Shown in pieces: positions 26,737 through 35,792 of a stretch of DNA of 64,000 nt. The stretch spans positions 248,001-312,000 of the forward strand of contig NZ_JAULBC010000004.1 in assembly GCF_041060425.1 (NCBI RefSeq), read 5' to 3'. How positions within the stretch are numbered: the stretch's first letter is position 1; every line of letters starts with the position of its first letter. Position numbers and translations under genes: made by a program. This DNA comes from Danxiaibacter flavus (GTDB lineage Bacteria; Bacteroidota; Bacteroidia; Chitinophagales; Chitinophagaceae). Below the pieces are notes generated by a model, which worked only from the letters and a program-made list of their open reading frames with translations, did not search any database and was not told where the DNA came from.

Positions 26737-27927
26737 ATGAAAAGAACTATGTTTCACGTTAACAAGCGTCTTTACGCTGCCCTTCTGGTTTCTCTATCCC
26801 TCTTTCTTATCACATCCTGTCAAAAGAGCGGCTTAAAAGACCAGCAGAGCAACAATACAAGTGTGGCTGCTACAGATGAAATTAGTGAAGCTGATGCCAC
26901 TGCCAGCGCCAACGCCTATGCCAGTCAGGCTTTGCAGGATTATAAAGCTCAAAAAGCTGATATACAAAAAACAATTCAGGCTGCTCTTGCTATGTCTACC
27001 GACGCGAAAGCAAATAAGAATACCATATTTATTTTAACCAAAAAGCTTCCGTTCTTTAAATCACTTGCTGCTGCAATACAGGTTACAGGCCTTGGCAAAG
27101 CAGCTAATGATGATTCAGCTCATCTCACTTTCTTTGCTCCTAACGATGAAGCATTTGCGAAGCTGCCTGAGCCATTCAATACACCAGAGAACATCCTGGC
27201 AATAAAGGATCCCACTCAACTGGATTGGTTAAGAACCACATTACAATACCACGCTGTAAAAGGTGAAATCTCTTTTGATCAGATTCCTCAAAAAAGAAGC
27301 AGTCTTAAAACTGTTAAAGCAAAGAAAAGAGATTGGGACAATACAATCTATTTATCCTGGTTCCAGGATATGGTTCAGATCAACGGTACAGCTCAAATCA
27401 TCATGCCGGATGTATGGGCTACTAATGGAATCATCCAGGTGGTTGACAATGTTTTGATGTATCCTACTCAAAGCGTTGGAGAATATCTTGAGTCAAATCC
27501 GAACTTCAAAGTACTCACTGCAGCACTTGTTAAAACCAACCTGCTTGACTCTGCAAAACATGGCAACTTTACCATTTTTGCGCCAACGGACGAAGGTTTC
27601 AGAAAATCTCCCAAACCTTATAACAGTGTAGATCAGATAAATGCTATCACTAAACCAAATGTTGTTTATGATCTGTCAAACCTCGTCAAATACCACATAT
27701 TAGCAGGGCACTATTTTGGCTGGGACCTCGGCTTCTTCTATGCTAAAACAACCTTGTCAAAAAGCGATGTAAACAAGATTATTACTGCCACAGGTGTACC
27801 TGTGGGATTTGTAAAAGGAATGGGTAATGTTGGATATGCTAAAATATGGCCGGGCAATATTGTTTGCACCAACGGGGTTATTCATATTATTCCTGCATTG
27901 CTTAGAAGAACTCCTGATAAGAAATAA
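26737..27927 (+). CDS. Fasciclin (FAS1) domain lipoprotein, two domains
   Basis: Predicted surface or periplasmic lipoprotein; FAS1 domains usually mediate adhesion. The N-terminus has a basic start and hydrophobic stretch ending in the lipobox LITSC|QK, followed by a Gln/Asn/Ala-rich linker. Two FAS1 domains follow: the first at about residues 95-245 (LTFFAPNDEAFAKLP, TLQYHAVKGEI, TNGIIQVVDNVLMYP), the second at about 245-390 (NFTIFAPTDEGFRKSP, LVKYHILAGHYF, TNGVIHIIPALL). Total length 396. It has no neighbours in the same operon. Confidence 0.93.
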   Translation: MKRTMFHVNKRLYAALLVSLSLFLITSCQKSGLKDQQSNNTSVAATDEISEADATASANAYASQALQDYKAQKADIQKTIQAALAMSTDAKANKNTIFILTKKLPFFKSLAAAIQVTGLGKAANDDSAHLTFFAPNDEAFAKLPEPFNTPENILAIKDPTQLDWLRTTLQYHAVKGEISFDQIPQKRSSLKTVKAKKRDWDNTIYLSWFQDMVQINGTAQIIMPDVWATNGIIQVVDNVLMYPTQSVGEYLESNPNFKVLTAALVKTNLLDSAKHGNFTIFAPTDEGFRKSPKPYNSVDQINAITKPNVVYDLSNLVKYHILAGHYFGWDLGFFYAKTTLSKSDVNKIITATGVPVGFVKGMGNVGYAKIWPGNIVCTNGVIHIIPALLRRTPDKK

Positions 27928-28041
27928 TTGCCGGGTCAAACTATAAGTTCAGAAGATATTTAAAAATATTTGGGAAGGACGAATAAATGAAATTTTCTTC
28001 TGATTTGTGACATGTGATAAGCGTAAAATAAAAAAGCATTT

Positions 28042-28083
28042 AAAGCCACTGACAGCATTCGACGTCGGTGGCTTTATTTTTTT
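28042..28083. terminator. Bidirectional terminator
   Basis: AAAGCCACTGAC pairs with GTCGGTGGCTTT and is followed by a T-run; it overlaps the stop codon of the minus-strand regulator gene. Confidence 0.8.
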
Positions 28084-28367
28084 GTAATATGCAGGTATGC
28101 CTGTAACGATTTTACGTAGTCTTCGAATGCCCTGACTCCCTTAGGTGTTATTTTACAGGTTGTATTCGGATAATTGTCTTTGAACTCTTTGATCACCTCA
28201 ATATACCCCGCATCTTTAAGCTTTTGAATTTGCACACTAAGATTTCCTGCTGTGGCATTTGTTTGCTCTTTTATGAATGTGAATTCCGCCTCTTTTACAC
28301 TTATAAGCAAACTCATTGTGGCCAGCCTGAGTTGTGAATGCAATATGGGATCCAGATCTTTAAACAT
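28074..28367 (-). CDS. Winged-helix transcriptional regulator
   Basis: Small one-domain DNA-binding protein of 97 residues. The helix-turn-helix lies around residues 25-65 (FTFIKEQTNATAGNLSVQIQ then KLKDAGYIEVIKEF), the wing around 65-75, and TCKITPKGVRAFEDYVKSL forms the dimerising end; this is the pattern of the transcriptional regulators related to the PadR/ArsR/MarR winged helices. No cysteine cluster for metal sensing is seen. Its start overlaps the preceding membrane-protein gene by eight bases, so the two are translationally coupled, which suggests that the regulator controls or responds with that membrane protein. Confidence 0.85.
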   Translation of the reverse strand: MFKDLDPILHSQLRLATMSLLISVKEAEFTFIKEQTNATAGNLSVQIQKLKDAGYIEVIKEFKDNYPNTTCKITPKGVRAFEDYVKSLQAYLHITKK

Positions 28368-29043
28368 TCGCTTTCTGTTTAAGATATTTTTTACGCAAAA
28401 TCAACCCCGGTATCAACCAGCACGCAATTGCTGCAATGCAGGAAAATATCATATCATATTTTGTAGTGGTAAAGCACGATGCAACAAACAGGACATAAGT
28501 AATAATGGCACCAGTTATCATGGGTCTGTAGTTCCTTATCCTTCCCATAATAATTGTAGGGAAAGCATAGATCAATATGTAAATAGATGTGATGCTCAGC
28601 GTGAATGGCTCAAGCACTTCATCTGGCCTGGACTGATCCAGATAATGCTTTGTCAATTGCCATCCTTCATTCTGGATGATATGTTGAAAGGCAGACGGCA
28701 CAATGCTTTCATAAATTATCAATCCGCAAATAGTAAATGCGTACGTGGACCATACAACATTTATCGCGTATCCATCGTATCCAACAACTTTCCTTCTTCT
28801 GTTTTCCCTCATAGTAATAAACACCTGGGGAATAACTGCAAACAAAATGATCAGCCATATATTGAAGCCGATGCTGAAGTTGAACTCCAGCTGCAGATAA
28901 GTAACCATTGCGGCAACAGACACGCAAGATCCCCACAGAAGCATGCTTGTTCCACTATCATGAAAACTGTTCTTTGCCTTGTTGATCATTCCTGTTATCA
29001 ACTGAAGGCTTTCTTCACCGGTAAGCAGTTTTTCTTCTTCCAT
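28360..29043 (-). CDS. Integral membrane protein of unknown function
   Basis: 227 residues: an N-terminal cytosolic segment (EESLQLITGMINKAKNSFHD), then about six membrane helices, including SMLLWGSCVSVAAMVTYLQL, NIWLIILFAVIPQVFITM, TYAFTICGLIIYESIVP and IFSCIAAIACWLIPGLIL. I do not recognise a named family. The gene is overlapped by a winged-helix regulator gene and preceded by another membrane-protein gene after 30 bases, forming a three-gene operon on the minus strand. Confidence 0.8.
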   Translation of the reverse strand: MEEEKLLTGEESLQLITGMINKAKNSFHDSGTSMLLWGSCVSVAAMVTYLQLEFNFSIGFNIWLIILFAVIPQVFITMRENRRRKVVGYDGYAINVVWSTYAFTICGLIIYESIVPSAFQHIIQNEGWQLTKHYLDQSRPDEVLEPFTLSITSIYILIYAFPTIIMGRIRNYRPMITGAIITYVLFVASCFTTTKYDMIFSCIAAIACWLIPGLILRKKYLKQKANV

Positions 29044-29073
29044 ATAAGGTCTTTAAAATGCTTTGTGCGAATA

Positions 29074-29742
29074 TTAAATTGTTTGAGGATCTTTTCCCGA
29101 AACAAATTTTCTTATAAAAAATATAATGATGAACGTTCCAATTAATGCAGGCGCAAGCCATAATATCCACCCTTGGTTTACATGCACGTTTACTACCAGA
29201 AAAGCGGTATAGGCTGCAACGAGCGCACCAACCATTCGTATGATATGATTGTAAAGCCACACTTGTTTTATTGCCTTTTTGCCTGCGATAAGCCCCAGGT
29301 CGGCCAATGAGAACCAGAGACATAACACTCCGAATACGGAAGGTACCAACCCAAATAAATTTCCTTTAAGAATACCCTTTATGGCAAGTAGGCAGAGAAA
29401 TAATCCAAACGTCAGACCGAATATAAGTACCGCATAATCCACCCAGCTGAATCCAATATTGTCGCTGATTTGCTTGCGTTTTAATATAATCATTCGATAA
29501 CCCGAAGAAGCCATATACAACGTAAATCCGGCAATTGCAAAAAGAAATACATTTTCGTGGCCGGGCATGTTGGTAATAATTAATGAAGAGGCGGAAGCGA
29601 TGAACATTCCGTAGAAAAAAAGCCTGCCGGCAAGCAAATGCCATTTGCGTCCTTTAAGTGCACTTGCGGCAATAGTTCCTGCCAGCAAGCCCAACGAGCC
29701 CCCGGCAATGTGCAAAATAAGAAGTGTTTGAAATAATTGCAT
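29074..29742 (-). CDS. Integral membrane protein of unknown function
   Basis: 222 residues with about seven hydrophobic helices. The start LFQTLLILHIAGGSLGLLAG, the GRKWHLLAGRLFFYGMF segment and the histidines in helices (LHIAGG, KWHLLAGR, LYNHIIRMVGA) recall small multi-pass proteins such as those of the DUF2306 type, which I cannot confirm. First gene of the operon with the next membrane protein and the winged-helix regulator. The upstream gap carries a large AGGT/ACCT repeat hairpin. Confidence 0.75.
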   Translation of the reverse strand: MQLFQTLLILHIAGGSLGLLAGTIAASALKGRKWHLLAGRLFFYGMFIASASSLIITNMPGHENVFLFAIAGFTLYMASSGYRMIILKRKQISDNIGFSWVDYAVLIFGLTFGLFLCLLAIKGILKGNLFGLVPSVFGVLCLWFSLADLGLIAGKKAIKQVWLYNHIIRMVGALVAAYTAFLVVNVHVNQGWILWLAPALIGTFIIIFFIRKFVSGKDPQTI

Positions 29743-29814
29743 TTTACTGACTACACTATTTAAAAACCGAAAATAAACCTCAGTTCACTACCACACGCAA
29801 CTTAATATCCACAA

Positions 29815-30020
29815 AAGAGGTGTCAGGTGTCAGGTGTGAGGTATCAGGTATTAGATACCAGGAGTGGTATGCAACAAGCCAGCGGTCGCTGAACCTATCT
29901 TTAACCTTTAACCTCATGCCTCATACCACAGGCCTTATACCTCATGCTTCATACCTCACGCCTTTGCCTCACACCTTACACCGATACCTGATACCTCATA
30001 CCTCATACCTCACACCTGAT
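29815..30020. repeat. AGGT/ACCT period-7 repeat forming a long hairpin
   Basis: On the plus strand, heptamers GGTGTCA, GGTGTGA, GGTATCA (29819-29860) face a longer run of ACCTCAT, ACCTGAT, ACCTCAC (29918-30016). The two arms are complementary over at least 25 bases. The element begins about 16 bases after the stop codon of the minus-strand gene that ends at 30028. Confidence 0.7.
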
Positions 30021-30027
30021 TCTAAGA

Positions 30028-30657
30028 TTACTTACACTTCTCAAGCATGTCCTCAGTTTGTTTTTGTCCCCAATGCGGGTACAACGGCTTAGGTTGCTCA
30101 GCCTTGAATAGCTGTTCAGCTTTTTCAAACACAGGCTTTGCAACATCCTTTCCTCCGCCAAATTGCTGCGGCCTGTTAAACAAACTCATACCCTGCAAAT
30201 AATACAATCTAGGATTGTTTGGATCCAGTTTCATTCCCGCCTGTAAAGCAGACGATGCCTGTTGTCCATATGTCTGCCAACGCTCTTGCGGGTTAACCAG
30301 CATCTGTTGTGTTGCCGACATATTTCTGATGGTGTATAACTCTGCGTTCTTTTCAATTGCCTCTGCCTTATCTAATAAAGCCGCTATCTTTTCAGCATTC
30401 TTGTCTTTATCAACAGCAGGATCTGCCCATCCCGAATTTGTTAGCGCAAGCGCAGCATAGTAATATGGCAACCACTGTGTTTTTTCCGCATCGCCAATTC
30501 TTTCAAAGGCATTAGATACAGTTGTAAGATCCTGGGTTGTTTTAGCAGAATCAAGCATAGCGAGCGATTTTTGCATCGCGGCTGTAAACTTATCGCTCTG
30601 GGCATAAGTTGAAAGAAATGTCGCGACCATCGTTACAGTGAGCATGAGTGATTTCAT
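30028..30657 (-). CDS. Secreted TPR-like protein of unknown function
   Basis: 209 residues with a signal peptide (SLMLTVTMVATFLSTYAQ|S) and helical pairs reminiscent of tetratricopeptide repeats (WLPYYYAALALTNSGWADP; MKLDPNNPRLYYLQGMSLFN). A lysine/alanine-rich middle follows the first repeat. The end PLYPHWGQKQTEDMLEKCK is conserved-looking but unknown to me. Its start is 23 bases from the stop of the DoxX-family gene, so the two probably share a transcript. Function unknown. Confidence 0.78.
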   Translation of the reverse strand: MKSLMLTVTMVATFLSTYAQSDKFTAAMQKSLAMLDSAKTTQDLTTVSNAFERIGDAEKTQWLPYYYAALALTNSGWADPAVDKDKNAEKIAALLDKAEAIEKNAELYTIRNMSATQQMLVNPQERWQTYGQQASSALQAGMKLDPNNPRLYYLQGMSLFNRPQQFGGGKDVAKPVFEKAEQLFKAEQPKPLYPHWGQKQTEDMLEKCK

Positions 30658-30680
30658 ATATCTGATTTTATGTTTGTTGA

Positions 30681-31136
30681 TTAGTTGGTATTACAAATAG
30701 CGAAATAATAAACCCACCAGATAAACAATATCTGCATGGGTATTCTTATCCATAAATATGACAATCCTTTACCTGTATAATCCGCTTTTTCATAATTCAC
30801 CTTTCGCGCTGCTGCATGTATGTTCGCAGGCAGCAGTACAAGAAAGAATGCAATCAACGCAAAGCCGGTAGCCGTTATATAGTCTTTCAAAACAAGCATC
30901 ACTCCCAACACAATTTCCAGGATACCGGTTATATAAATTATCGCCTTTTTTGCTGGCACTTGCGGAGGAAGCATCATCATCATCCCCTCCGTAAACTTGA
31001 AATGGCCAATGGCAGTAAACACCAGCATAACAAACATTGCCACTCTACCACTCAACCCAACATTCAATCCACCGAAAAGCAGCGTTACCAATAACGTTAA
31101 CCCAAACGTTATCAACAATACAAATAGTGGTTTCAT
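30681..31136 (-). CDS. DoxX-family membrane protein
   Basis: Four-helix inner-membrane protein of the DoxX/DoxD-like group; members are linked to redox or stress functions, substrate unknown. The 151 residues have helices at about 4-24 (FVLLITFGLTLLVTLLFGG), 33-50, 65-85 (IIYITGILEIVLGVMLVLK) and 90-108, with the family-like AIGHFKFTEGMMMMLP segment. It precedes the TPR-like gene closely; the TonB receptor gene lies 106 bases upstream, separated by a CTTAC repeat, and may or may not be in the same unit. Confidence 0.83.
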   Translation of the reverse strand: MKPLFVLLITFGLTLLVTLLFGGLNVGLSGRVAMFVMLVFTAIGHFKFTEGMMMMLPPQVPAKKAIIYITGILEIVLGVMLVLKDYITATGFALIAFFLVLLPANIHAAARKVNYEKADYTGKGLSYLWIRIPMQILFIWWVYYFAICNTN

Positions 31137-31186
31137 GTATATTCAAGTTTATTTTTCTTCTTCTTCACCTCTTCTTTCTTTCTCAC

Positions 31187-31243
31187 TATCTTACTCTCTT
31201 ACCATCTTACTGTCTTACGATCTTACGGTCTTACGATCTTCCT
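31187..31243. repeat. CTTAC period-8 repeat abutting the TonB receptor stop
   Basis: Degenerate octamers CTTACTCT, CTTACCAT, CTTACTGT, CTTACGAT, CTTACGGT; on the receptor's strand (GTAAGATC) the run starts about four bases after the TGA. Same family as behind eno. Confidence 0.72.
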
Positions 31244-33489
31244 CACAGGTTGTTATTTATCGCATCCTGCGTTCTATCCACACCCCAGCTTAAGAACACC
31301 CCAACAAAATAGAACCTTTTTGCGGGAGGTATAACCGGTTCTTTATTTAAACCATTGTAAGAATAGTTGTATCCATACACCGCATTGTAACCCAGCACAT
31401 TTGTAATACTTGCTACCAGCACAATAAATGTTTTTGCGTTAGGCTTACCAACAGATGGCACATAGTTCATGCTAAAACCAAGACTGTTATAATTTTTGGT
31501 TGTGCCATGATCTGCCATTACGTACTTGTTATTGCCGCTGTTATACATGAGGTTGTAATAGGGCCTGCCTGTAGCAAAACTGTATGTAAAATTGAAACCT
31601 GTTTTAATACTTGTAAAGAAGCGCTTTGTTACAAGTGATGCAGTGTGGTTTGCAGCAAAGTTTGGCGTCATCTCTCCTGGAAAATTTAAATAATTCCTTT
31701 TAGTATCAAGATAAGAATAGCTCACCCAGTAGTCAAAGTTTTTAAACGTCTTTTTATCTCTCCAAAAAAGCTCTATACCTTTCGCATAGCCGCTACCGTT
31801 GTTATTGTAATAAGCATAGTAATAGTTAACAGGAATGGTTTTAACCAGCGCGTCATACTTTTTGTAATAAGCTTCTACACGCAGGATCCTTTCAGCAACC
31901 ATTTTTTGGTAGTTAACAATATAGTGTGTTGCCCTGGTATAACCGAGGCTATTTGTAAAGAACAATTGCTGGTTTTCTGCTTTCTGATAAAAGACGCCAT
32001 ATGCAGCGGATACCTGTGCTCCCTTGCCCACTTTATAGGCTAATGAAACTCGCGGCGCAAGGTTCGACTTATTGATCAATGAAGAATATTCAAAACGTGC
32101 ACCAATATTTGCAGCCAGGTTGTTGGTTACATATATGTCTGTTTCGGCAAATGCAGATACAAGATTATCAGTTAGCTTTCTAAGCGTGTCATTATAAGTG
32201 CTTTTGTTAACAGCATACCAGTCTTCTGCGCCAAAACGAAAGTGACTTATACCTCCAAGCTTTTTATCAAATACAGCCTTTAGCTGAGTTAGTTGCTGAT
32301 TGTTGACTACAGCATAAGATTTTGTGTAATACCATGGCTTTCCTTGTAAGATCACCGGCTGATTATTCTGATCCTGCAATTGCTGGCTGATGTCATCTTT
32401 ATTGTAGCTGTACCCTGCTCCCAGGTTCATCTTCCAGCCGCGTCCCAGGTTTTCGCGATAGCTTAAATTATTGTACCAGTTGGTATTGGTTAATCCGAAG
32501 GCATCTTTCAGGTCGAGACTGTCAATATCCGGCCGTCTTAACCCCAATTTGCTATAGCTAAATGTTGTGTAGTATTTGATGATACCTCCATGCTTTGTCT
32601 TAATCCGGAAATTGGCATCACCGTTATGAAATTCCGGCATTTTAAAATAGTCAGGAGTCTGCTTTACTATACTGAAATAAGCAACCAGGTTGGTATACCC
32701 ATAGTTAACACCCCAGGATGATTGTTTATTCTTTGAGAGTTCCTGCAGTCCTGCACCAAGGAACAACGGTGATATGGCTGCATTTGCTGCAGATTTCTCG
32801 GGCAGGTCAATAGATTCCAGGATCAATGCTGAAGAAAGAGCTTCCCCATATTGCGCGGAATATCCGCCGGTACTGAATACAGTTCCTTTAAACAGAAATG
32901 GAGAAAAGCGGCCGCGTGTAGAAATATCAGGTACACTTGTATAATATGGATTATTAACAAGTGTGCCATCTATAAATTGTTTGGTTTCATAACCAGCTCC
33001 ACCTCTAACAAACAAACCTTCCTGCTCACCCACCTGCTGTGCACCGGGCAAGGTTTTTAAAGCTGCAGTAATGTCTGCATTGGCCCCACCGGTCGTAGCA
33101 ACATCAAGAGAGCTCAACACTGCAGAGCGCTTGGAATCACCTGCAGCAAAAGCGCCCGCTGTAACAGTTACAGCTTTTAATTCATCCAGTTGTTCTTTCA
33201 ATGAAACGTTATAAACAATCGGCAGTTTATCAATATGCACATTTTGTTCAAATGAGAAATAACCAAGGCTTGTAATAGAGATCAGGAAATTACCTTTTTC
33301 AGTAGTAGTAAATTTAAAATTGCCCAGGCTGTCAGATGTAGCGCCGTCGTATGTGTCTTTAAGTGTAATGCTTGCTCCTATAATTGGTTTCCCTCTGTTA
33401 TCTTTTACCTTTCCGCTAATCGAAACCTGGGCTTTTAAGTATGTAATGGTTAAGAAAAAAGTTATCAATATGGTTAAGGATCTTTTCAT
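31243..33489 (-). CDS. TonB-dependent receptor with carboxypeptidase-like domain
   Basis: Outer-membrane active transporter for an unknown ligand. The 748 residues begin with a signal peptide (ILITFFLTITYLKAQ), then a carboxypeptidase-regulatory-like domain (VSISGKVKDNRGKPIIGASI), a plug domain at about 110-220 (ITAALKTLPGAQQVGEQEGL, FVRGGAGYETKQFIDG) and the 22-strand barrel with alternating aromatic patterns to the end. No SusD-like gene is beside it, so it is not a typical SusC. Neighbours DoxX and PlsC give no hint of the substrate. Confidence 0.93.
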   Translation of the reverse strand: MKRSLTILITFFLTITYLKAQVSISGKVKDNRGKPIIGASITLKDTYDGATSDSLGNFKFTTTEKGNFLISITSLGYFSFEQNVHIDKLPIVYNVSLKEQLDELKAVTVTAGAFAAGDSKRSAVLSSLDVATTGGANADITAALKTLPGAQQVGEQEGLFVRGGAGYETKQFIDGTLVNNPYYTSVPDISTRGRFSPFLFKGTVFSTGGYSAQYGEALSSALILESIDLPEKSAANAAISPLFLGAGLQELSKNKQSSWGVNYGYTNLVAYFSIVKQTPDYFKMPEFHNGDANFRIKTKHGGIIKYYTTFSYSKLGLRRPDIDSLDLKDAFGLTNTNWYNNLSYRENLGRGWKMNLGAGYSYNKDDISQQLQDQNNQPVILQGKPWYYTKSYAVVNNQQLTQLKAVFDKKLGGISHFRFGAEDWYAVNKSTYNDTLRKLTDNLVSAFAETDIYVTNNLAANIGARFEYSSLINKSNLAPRVSLAYKVGKGAQVSAAYGVFYQKAENQQLFFTNSLGYTRATHYIVNYQKMVAERILRVEAYYKKYDALVKTIPVNYYYAYYNNNGSGYAKGIELFWRDKKTFKNFDYWVSYSYLDTKRNYLNFPGEMTPNFAANHTASLVTKRFFTSIKTGFNFTYSFATGRPYYNLMYNSGNNKYVMADHGTTKNYNSLGFSMNYVPSVGKPNAKTFIVLVASITNVLGYNAVYGYNYSYNGLNKEPVIPPAKRFYFVGVFLSWGVDRTQDAINNNL

Positions 33490-33794
33490 ATTCAGTTAAT
33501 TCACAGCAAACATAAACTGGTTTATACTATAAACCAAATTAAAACGATGATTGTTTCCTGGTATTTGATGAATGGCTCAAAACGAAGGTGAATGACATTT
33601 TAAAGGCGGTAAAAAAAGATGCATTAGCATGCACATTTCAAGCATCCGATCAATTAACAATTCAATGTCGTTTAGTTAAGCAAGCATCGTCATATTTGGA
33701 AGACCTGAATGAATTCTCTGTGTTGCTCTGTGTGTTCTCCGTGTAACTCGGTGTAACTGTATTTTTGTTTCAGGTGTTTGAGAAATGGCGCCTC
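33490..33794. other. Gene-free stretch holding a short inverted-end element
   Basis: Contains the 159-base element described separately at 33658-33816 and, inside it, the CTCTGTG/CTCCGTG-type repeat at 33715-33760. The first 160 bases upstream of the receptor gene show nothing I can name. Confidence 0.55.
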
Positions 33795-33816
33795 TTAACT
33801 AAACGGCATTGAATTA
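33658..33816. mobile_element. MITE-like element with inverted ends (copy 1)
   Basis: The left end (33658-33680) contains ATTCAATGTCGTTTAGTTAAG minus its first base onwards, and the right end (33794-33816) is its complement with one mismatch over 22 bases. No coding sequence lies inside. The right end forms the last six codons (NSMPFS) and stop codon of the plsC gene. A second copy with the same ends but different contents is at 61100-61346. No target duplication is obvious. Confidence 0.65.
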
Positions 33817-34547
33817 GCGGATAACGCTGCCCGTATTGCATCCTCTGCCTCTGCAGCAACAGCTTCTCTTTCTTTACCATTTGTCTCGATGGCCGGAAGT
33901 ACCGTCCAACTGATACGTTCACCAACTGACATCGGAAATTTCCCCCAACGGTTCAGCTTCCAGATATCATTGATAGCAATCGGCACAACCAATGCATCCG
34001 GTGCTTTTTTTAATAATGTGGTAATGCCTCCGGCTGCAAAACGTTTTATTGTGCCGTCTTTTGACCTGGTACCTTCAGGAAATATAACCGCACTATAGTT
34101 ATTTGCATTTATCAGTTTTCCCAGGTTTGAAATTTCAGTGATCGCCTGCCTGGAGTCTTTTCTATTGATCAACGCAGCTCCACTATGACGGAGATTGTAG
34201 GAGATGCTGGGAATGCCTTTTATCAACTCAATTTTAGAAACAAACTTTGGATAATTGTTGCGCAGGAACCAGATAATGCCTGGCACATCATACATGCTTT
34301 GATGATTAGCAATGAAAATGATTGGTTTATCAACCGGGAGGGTCACCTTATATCTGACACTTATATGCGTTCCCAAAATGCACAGACTGTACAAAAGACA
34401 AAAATTCAATACGTCAACAATTTTCTTATGAGCTGTTCTTCCAAATATTCTCAGTGCAATTACCTGCAATACATGGAACACACAGAGCAATAGTCCAAAC
34501 ACAATATAAAATATTGGAGTCAGTATATATCCTAAGATTTTTTTCAC
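33795..34547 (-). CDS. plsC: 1-acyl-sn-glycerol-3-phosphate acyltransferase
   Basis: Inner-membrane enzyme that adds the second acyl chain to make phosphatidic acid. In 250 residues it has an N-terminal hydrophobic region (YILTPIFYIVFGLLLCVFHV), the catalytic H-x4-D motif in FIANHQSMYDVPGI, the substrate-binding FPEGTRSKDGTIKRF and PDALVVPIAINDIW. Length and motifs are typical. The last residues, NSMPFS, and the stop are encoded by one end of a MITE-like element, so the native C-terminus may have been replaced. It is not in an operon with lipid genes. Confidence 0.93.
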   Translation of the reverse strand: MKKILGYILTPIFYIVFGLLLCVFHVLQVIALRIFGRTAHKKIVDVLNFCLLYSLCILGTHISVRYKVTLPVDKPIIFIANHQSMYDVPGIIWFLRNNYPKFVSKIELIKGIPSISYNLRHSGAALINRKDSRQAITEISNLGKLINANNYSAVIFPEGTRSKDGTIKRFAAGGITTLLKKAPDALVVPIAINDIWKLNRWGKFPMSVGERISWTVLPAIETNGKEREAVAAEAEDAIRAALSANSMPFS

Positions 34548-34847
34548 AAAAAGGGGTCTTTAAAAGCTTCCGTCAAGTCTAATAATCAACAGCCGGATTA
34601 TTTTTGATTGATGATTACTAATCCGGGTAGTCCGATTTGTCGGGCATCGAAAATAAAAAACCTGTCCCAGGCCTAACATGAGATTTGTTATAGATTAATA
34701 AATAAAAAGTGTTATCAGCCCCGATGTAAAATGAACATGAGATATAGATTACCAACTTTTCCCGCAACGGGAAACAGATACTTCCGGAAAGTCAAAGGTA
34801 GTTTCCGAAAAAACAATCATGCGTGGCCATCGACTGATACTTCTTAA
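34548..34847. other. Gene-free 300-base stretch
   Basis: Region between two minus-strand genes. Apart from imperfectly paired CTTCCGGAAAG and TTTCCGAAAA words near 34780-34815, I see no repeat family, terminator or RNA-like structure. Confidence 0.4.
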
Positions 34848-35792
34848 CTAGTAATAAGTAAGATTAATCTCCTCCGCCTTTTTATAATTGTTTACGTCTT
34901 CATTGTTCCGGATGTTAGTAAAAATGGTGATGTTATTTGCATATCCGTCAGCATTGTAGGTATACTTAAATGTATATTCATCATAATAAACGTAGTTATT
35001 ATCATACACAAGTAAACCAAGGTTATTCCTGGACAGCGTAACATTATCGAATGGAAAATATTGCGGATAGAATTTGCCATTGCCCATCACCTCATACCTG
35101 TTCGGGAATACATTATAAGGCTGCACGGAAAGATAATAGAGAATATTATTCTGGAAACTAAACGGATTCGCCTTTGCGTCAAATTCGCTTAATCTTATTT
35201 GCATAGTATAATCTCCAATAACTGTAACCGCCGAAATATTCTTGTCCGTTGAATAATCAGTTGTTGTCTGTATTTCAGGAAACTGATCACCTAAGTAATG
35301 GAAATCACGTGTCTTTAAAAGGCCGTTCGGATAATAATCGTAACCAAACGTTGATGAACTGTCTCCGCTGTAGTAGCCTGAGATTGGCCTGTATATACTC
35401 TTCCGGACAATCACATTACTATCCACCAGGAAACTGGCATCCACTGTTGGCCTTTCATAAGAATTGTCAGTTAAGTATTTGTAACCGCTGGGGATACAAC
35501 TGTTTTCTGAGTACAGTACCTTTATGGAATAATCGTAAGCCAGCGTTTTTCCTGTTAATTGTTCATGCGAAATGCTATCTAATAACCCATTAGTATAAAA
35601 AAGAAAATACTGATTGGTAACGATGTCAGAGTCTTTTACCTGAATGGACTTAATCTTCTTCTCAGAGCTGTATAAGGCCGAACAATCAGAACAGGTTTCG
35701 TCGTCTGATCCGTGTTCAATAATTTTTTTGCATGAAGCAAAACCAATCAACAAAAGTACAGGCAACAAATACCTCAGTGATCTGGGATTCAT
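34848..35792 (-). CDS. Lipoprotein of unknown function
   Basis: 314 residues with a signal peptide and lipobox (LLPVLLLIGFASC|KK), two nearby cysteine pairs (ETCSDCSAL) and then a beta-rich body with YTNGLLDSISHEQL, YDYYPNGLLKTRDFHYL and FKYTYNADGYANNI. The short Y-x-NG-L-x units resemble YD/RHS-like repeats used in many Bacteroidota DUF-type lipoproteins. I recognise no enzyme motif. A similar lipoprotein is encoded next upstream (36113-37018), which suggests a pair of related secreted proteins. Confidence 0.75.
   Translation of the reverse strand: MNPRSLRYLLPVLLLIGFASCKKIIEHGSDDETCSDCSALYSSEKKIKSIQVKDSDIVTNQYFLFYTNGLLDSISHEQLTGKTLAYDYSIKVLYSENSCIPSGYKYLTDNSYERPTVDASFLVDSNVIVRKSIYRPISGYYSGDSSSTFGYDYYPNGLLKTRDFHYLGDQFPEIQTTTDYSTDKNISAVTVIGDYTMQIRLSEFDAKANPFSFQNNILYYLSVQPYNVFPNRYEVMGNGKFYPQYFPFDNVTLSRNNLGLLVYDNNYVYYDEYTFKYTYNADGYANNITIFTNIRNNEDVNNYKKAEEINLTYY

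Noticed and set aside
26490..26762. 90-codon frame before the fasciclin gene
   Set aside because: Overlaps the signal peptide of a well-supported gene and has no features of a protein.
28252..29145. 297-codon plus-strand frame
   Set aside because: Antisense to two well-supported minus-strand genes; no recognisable domain.
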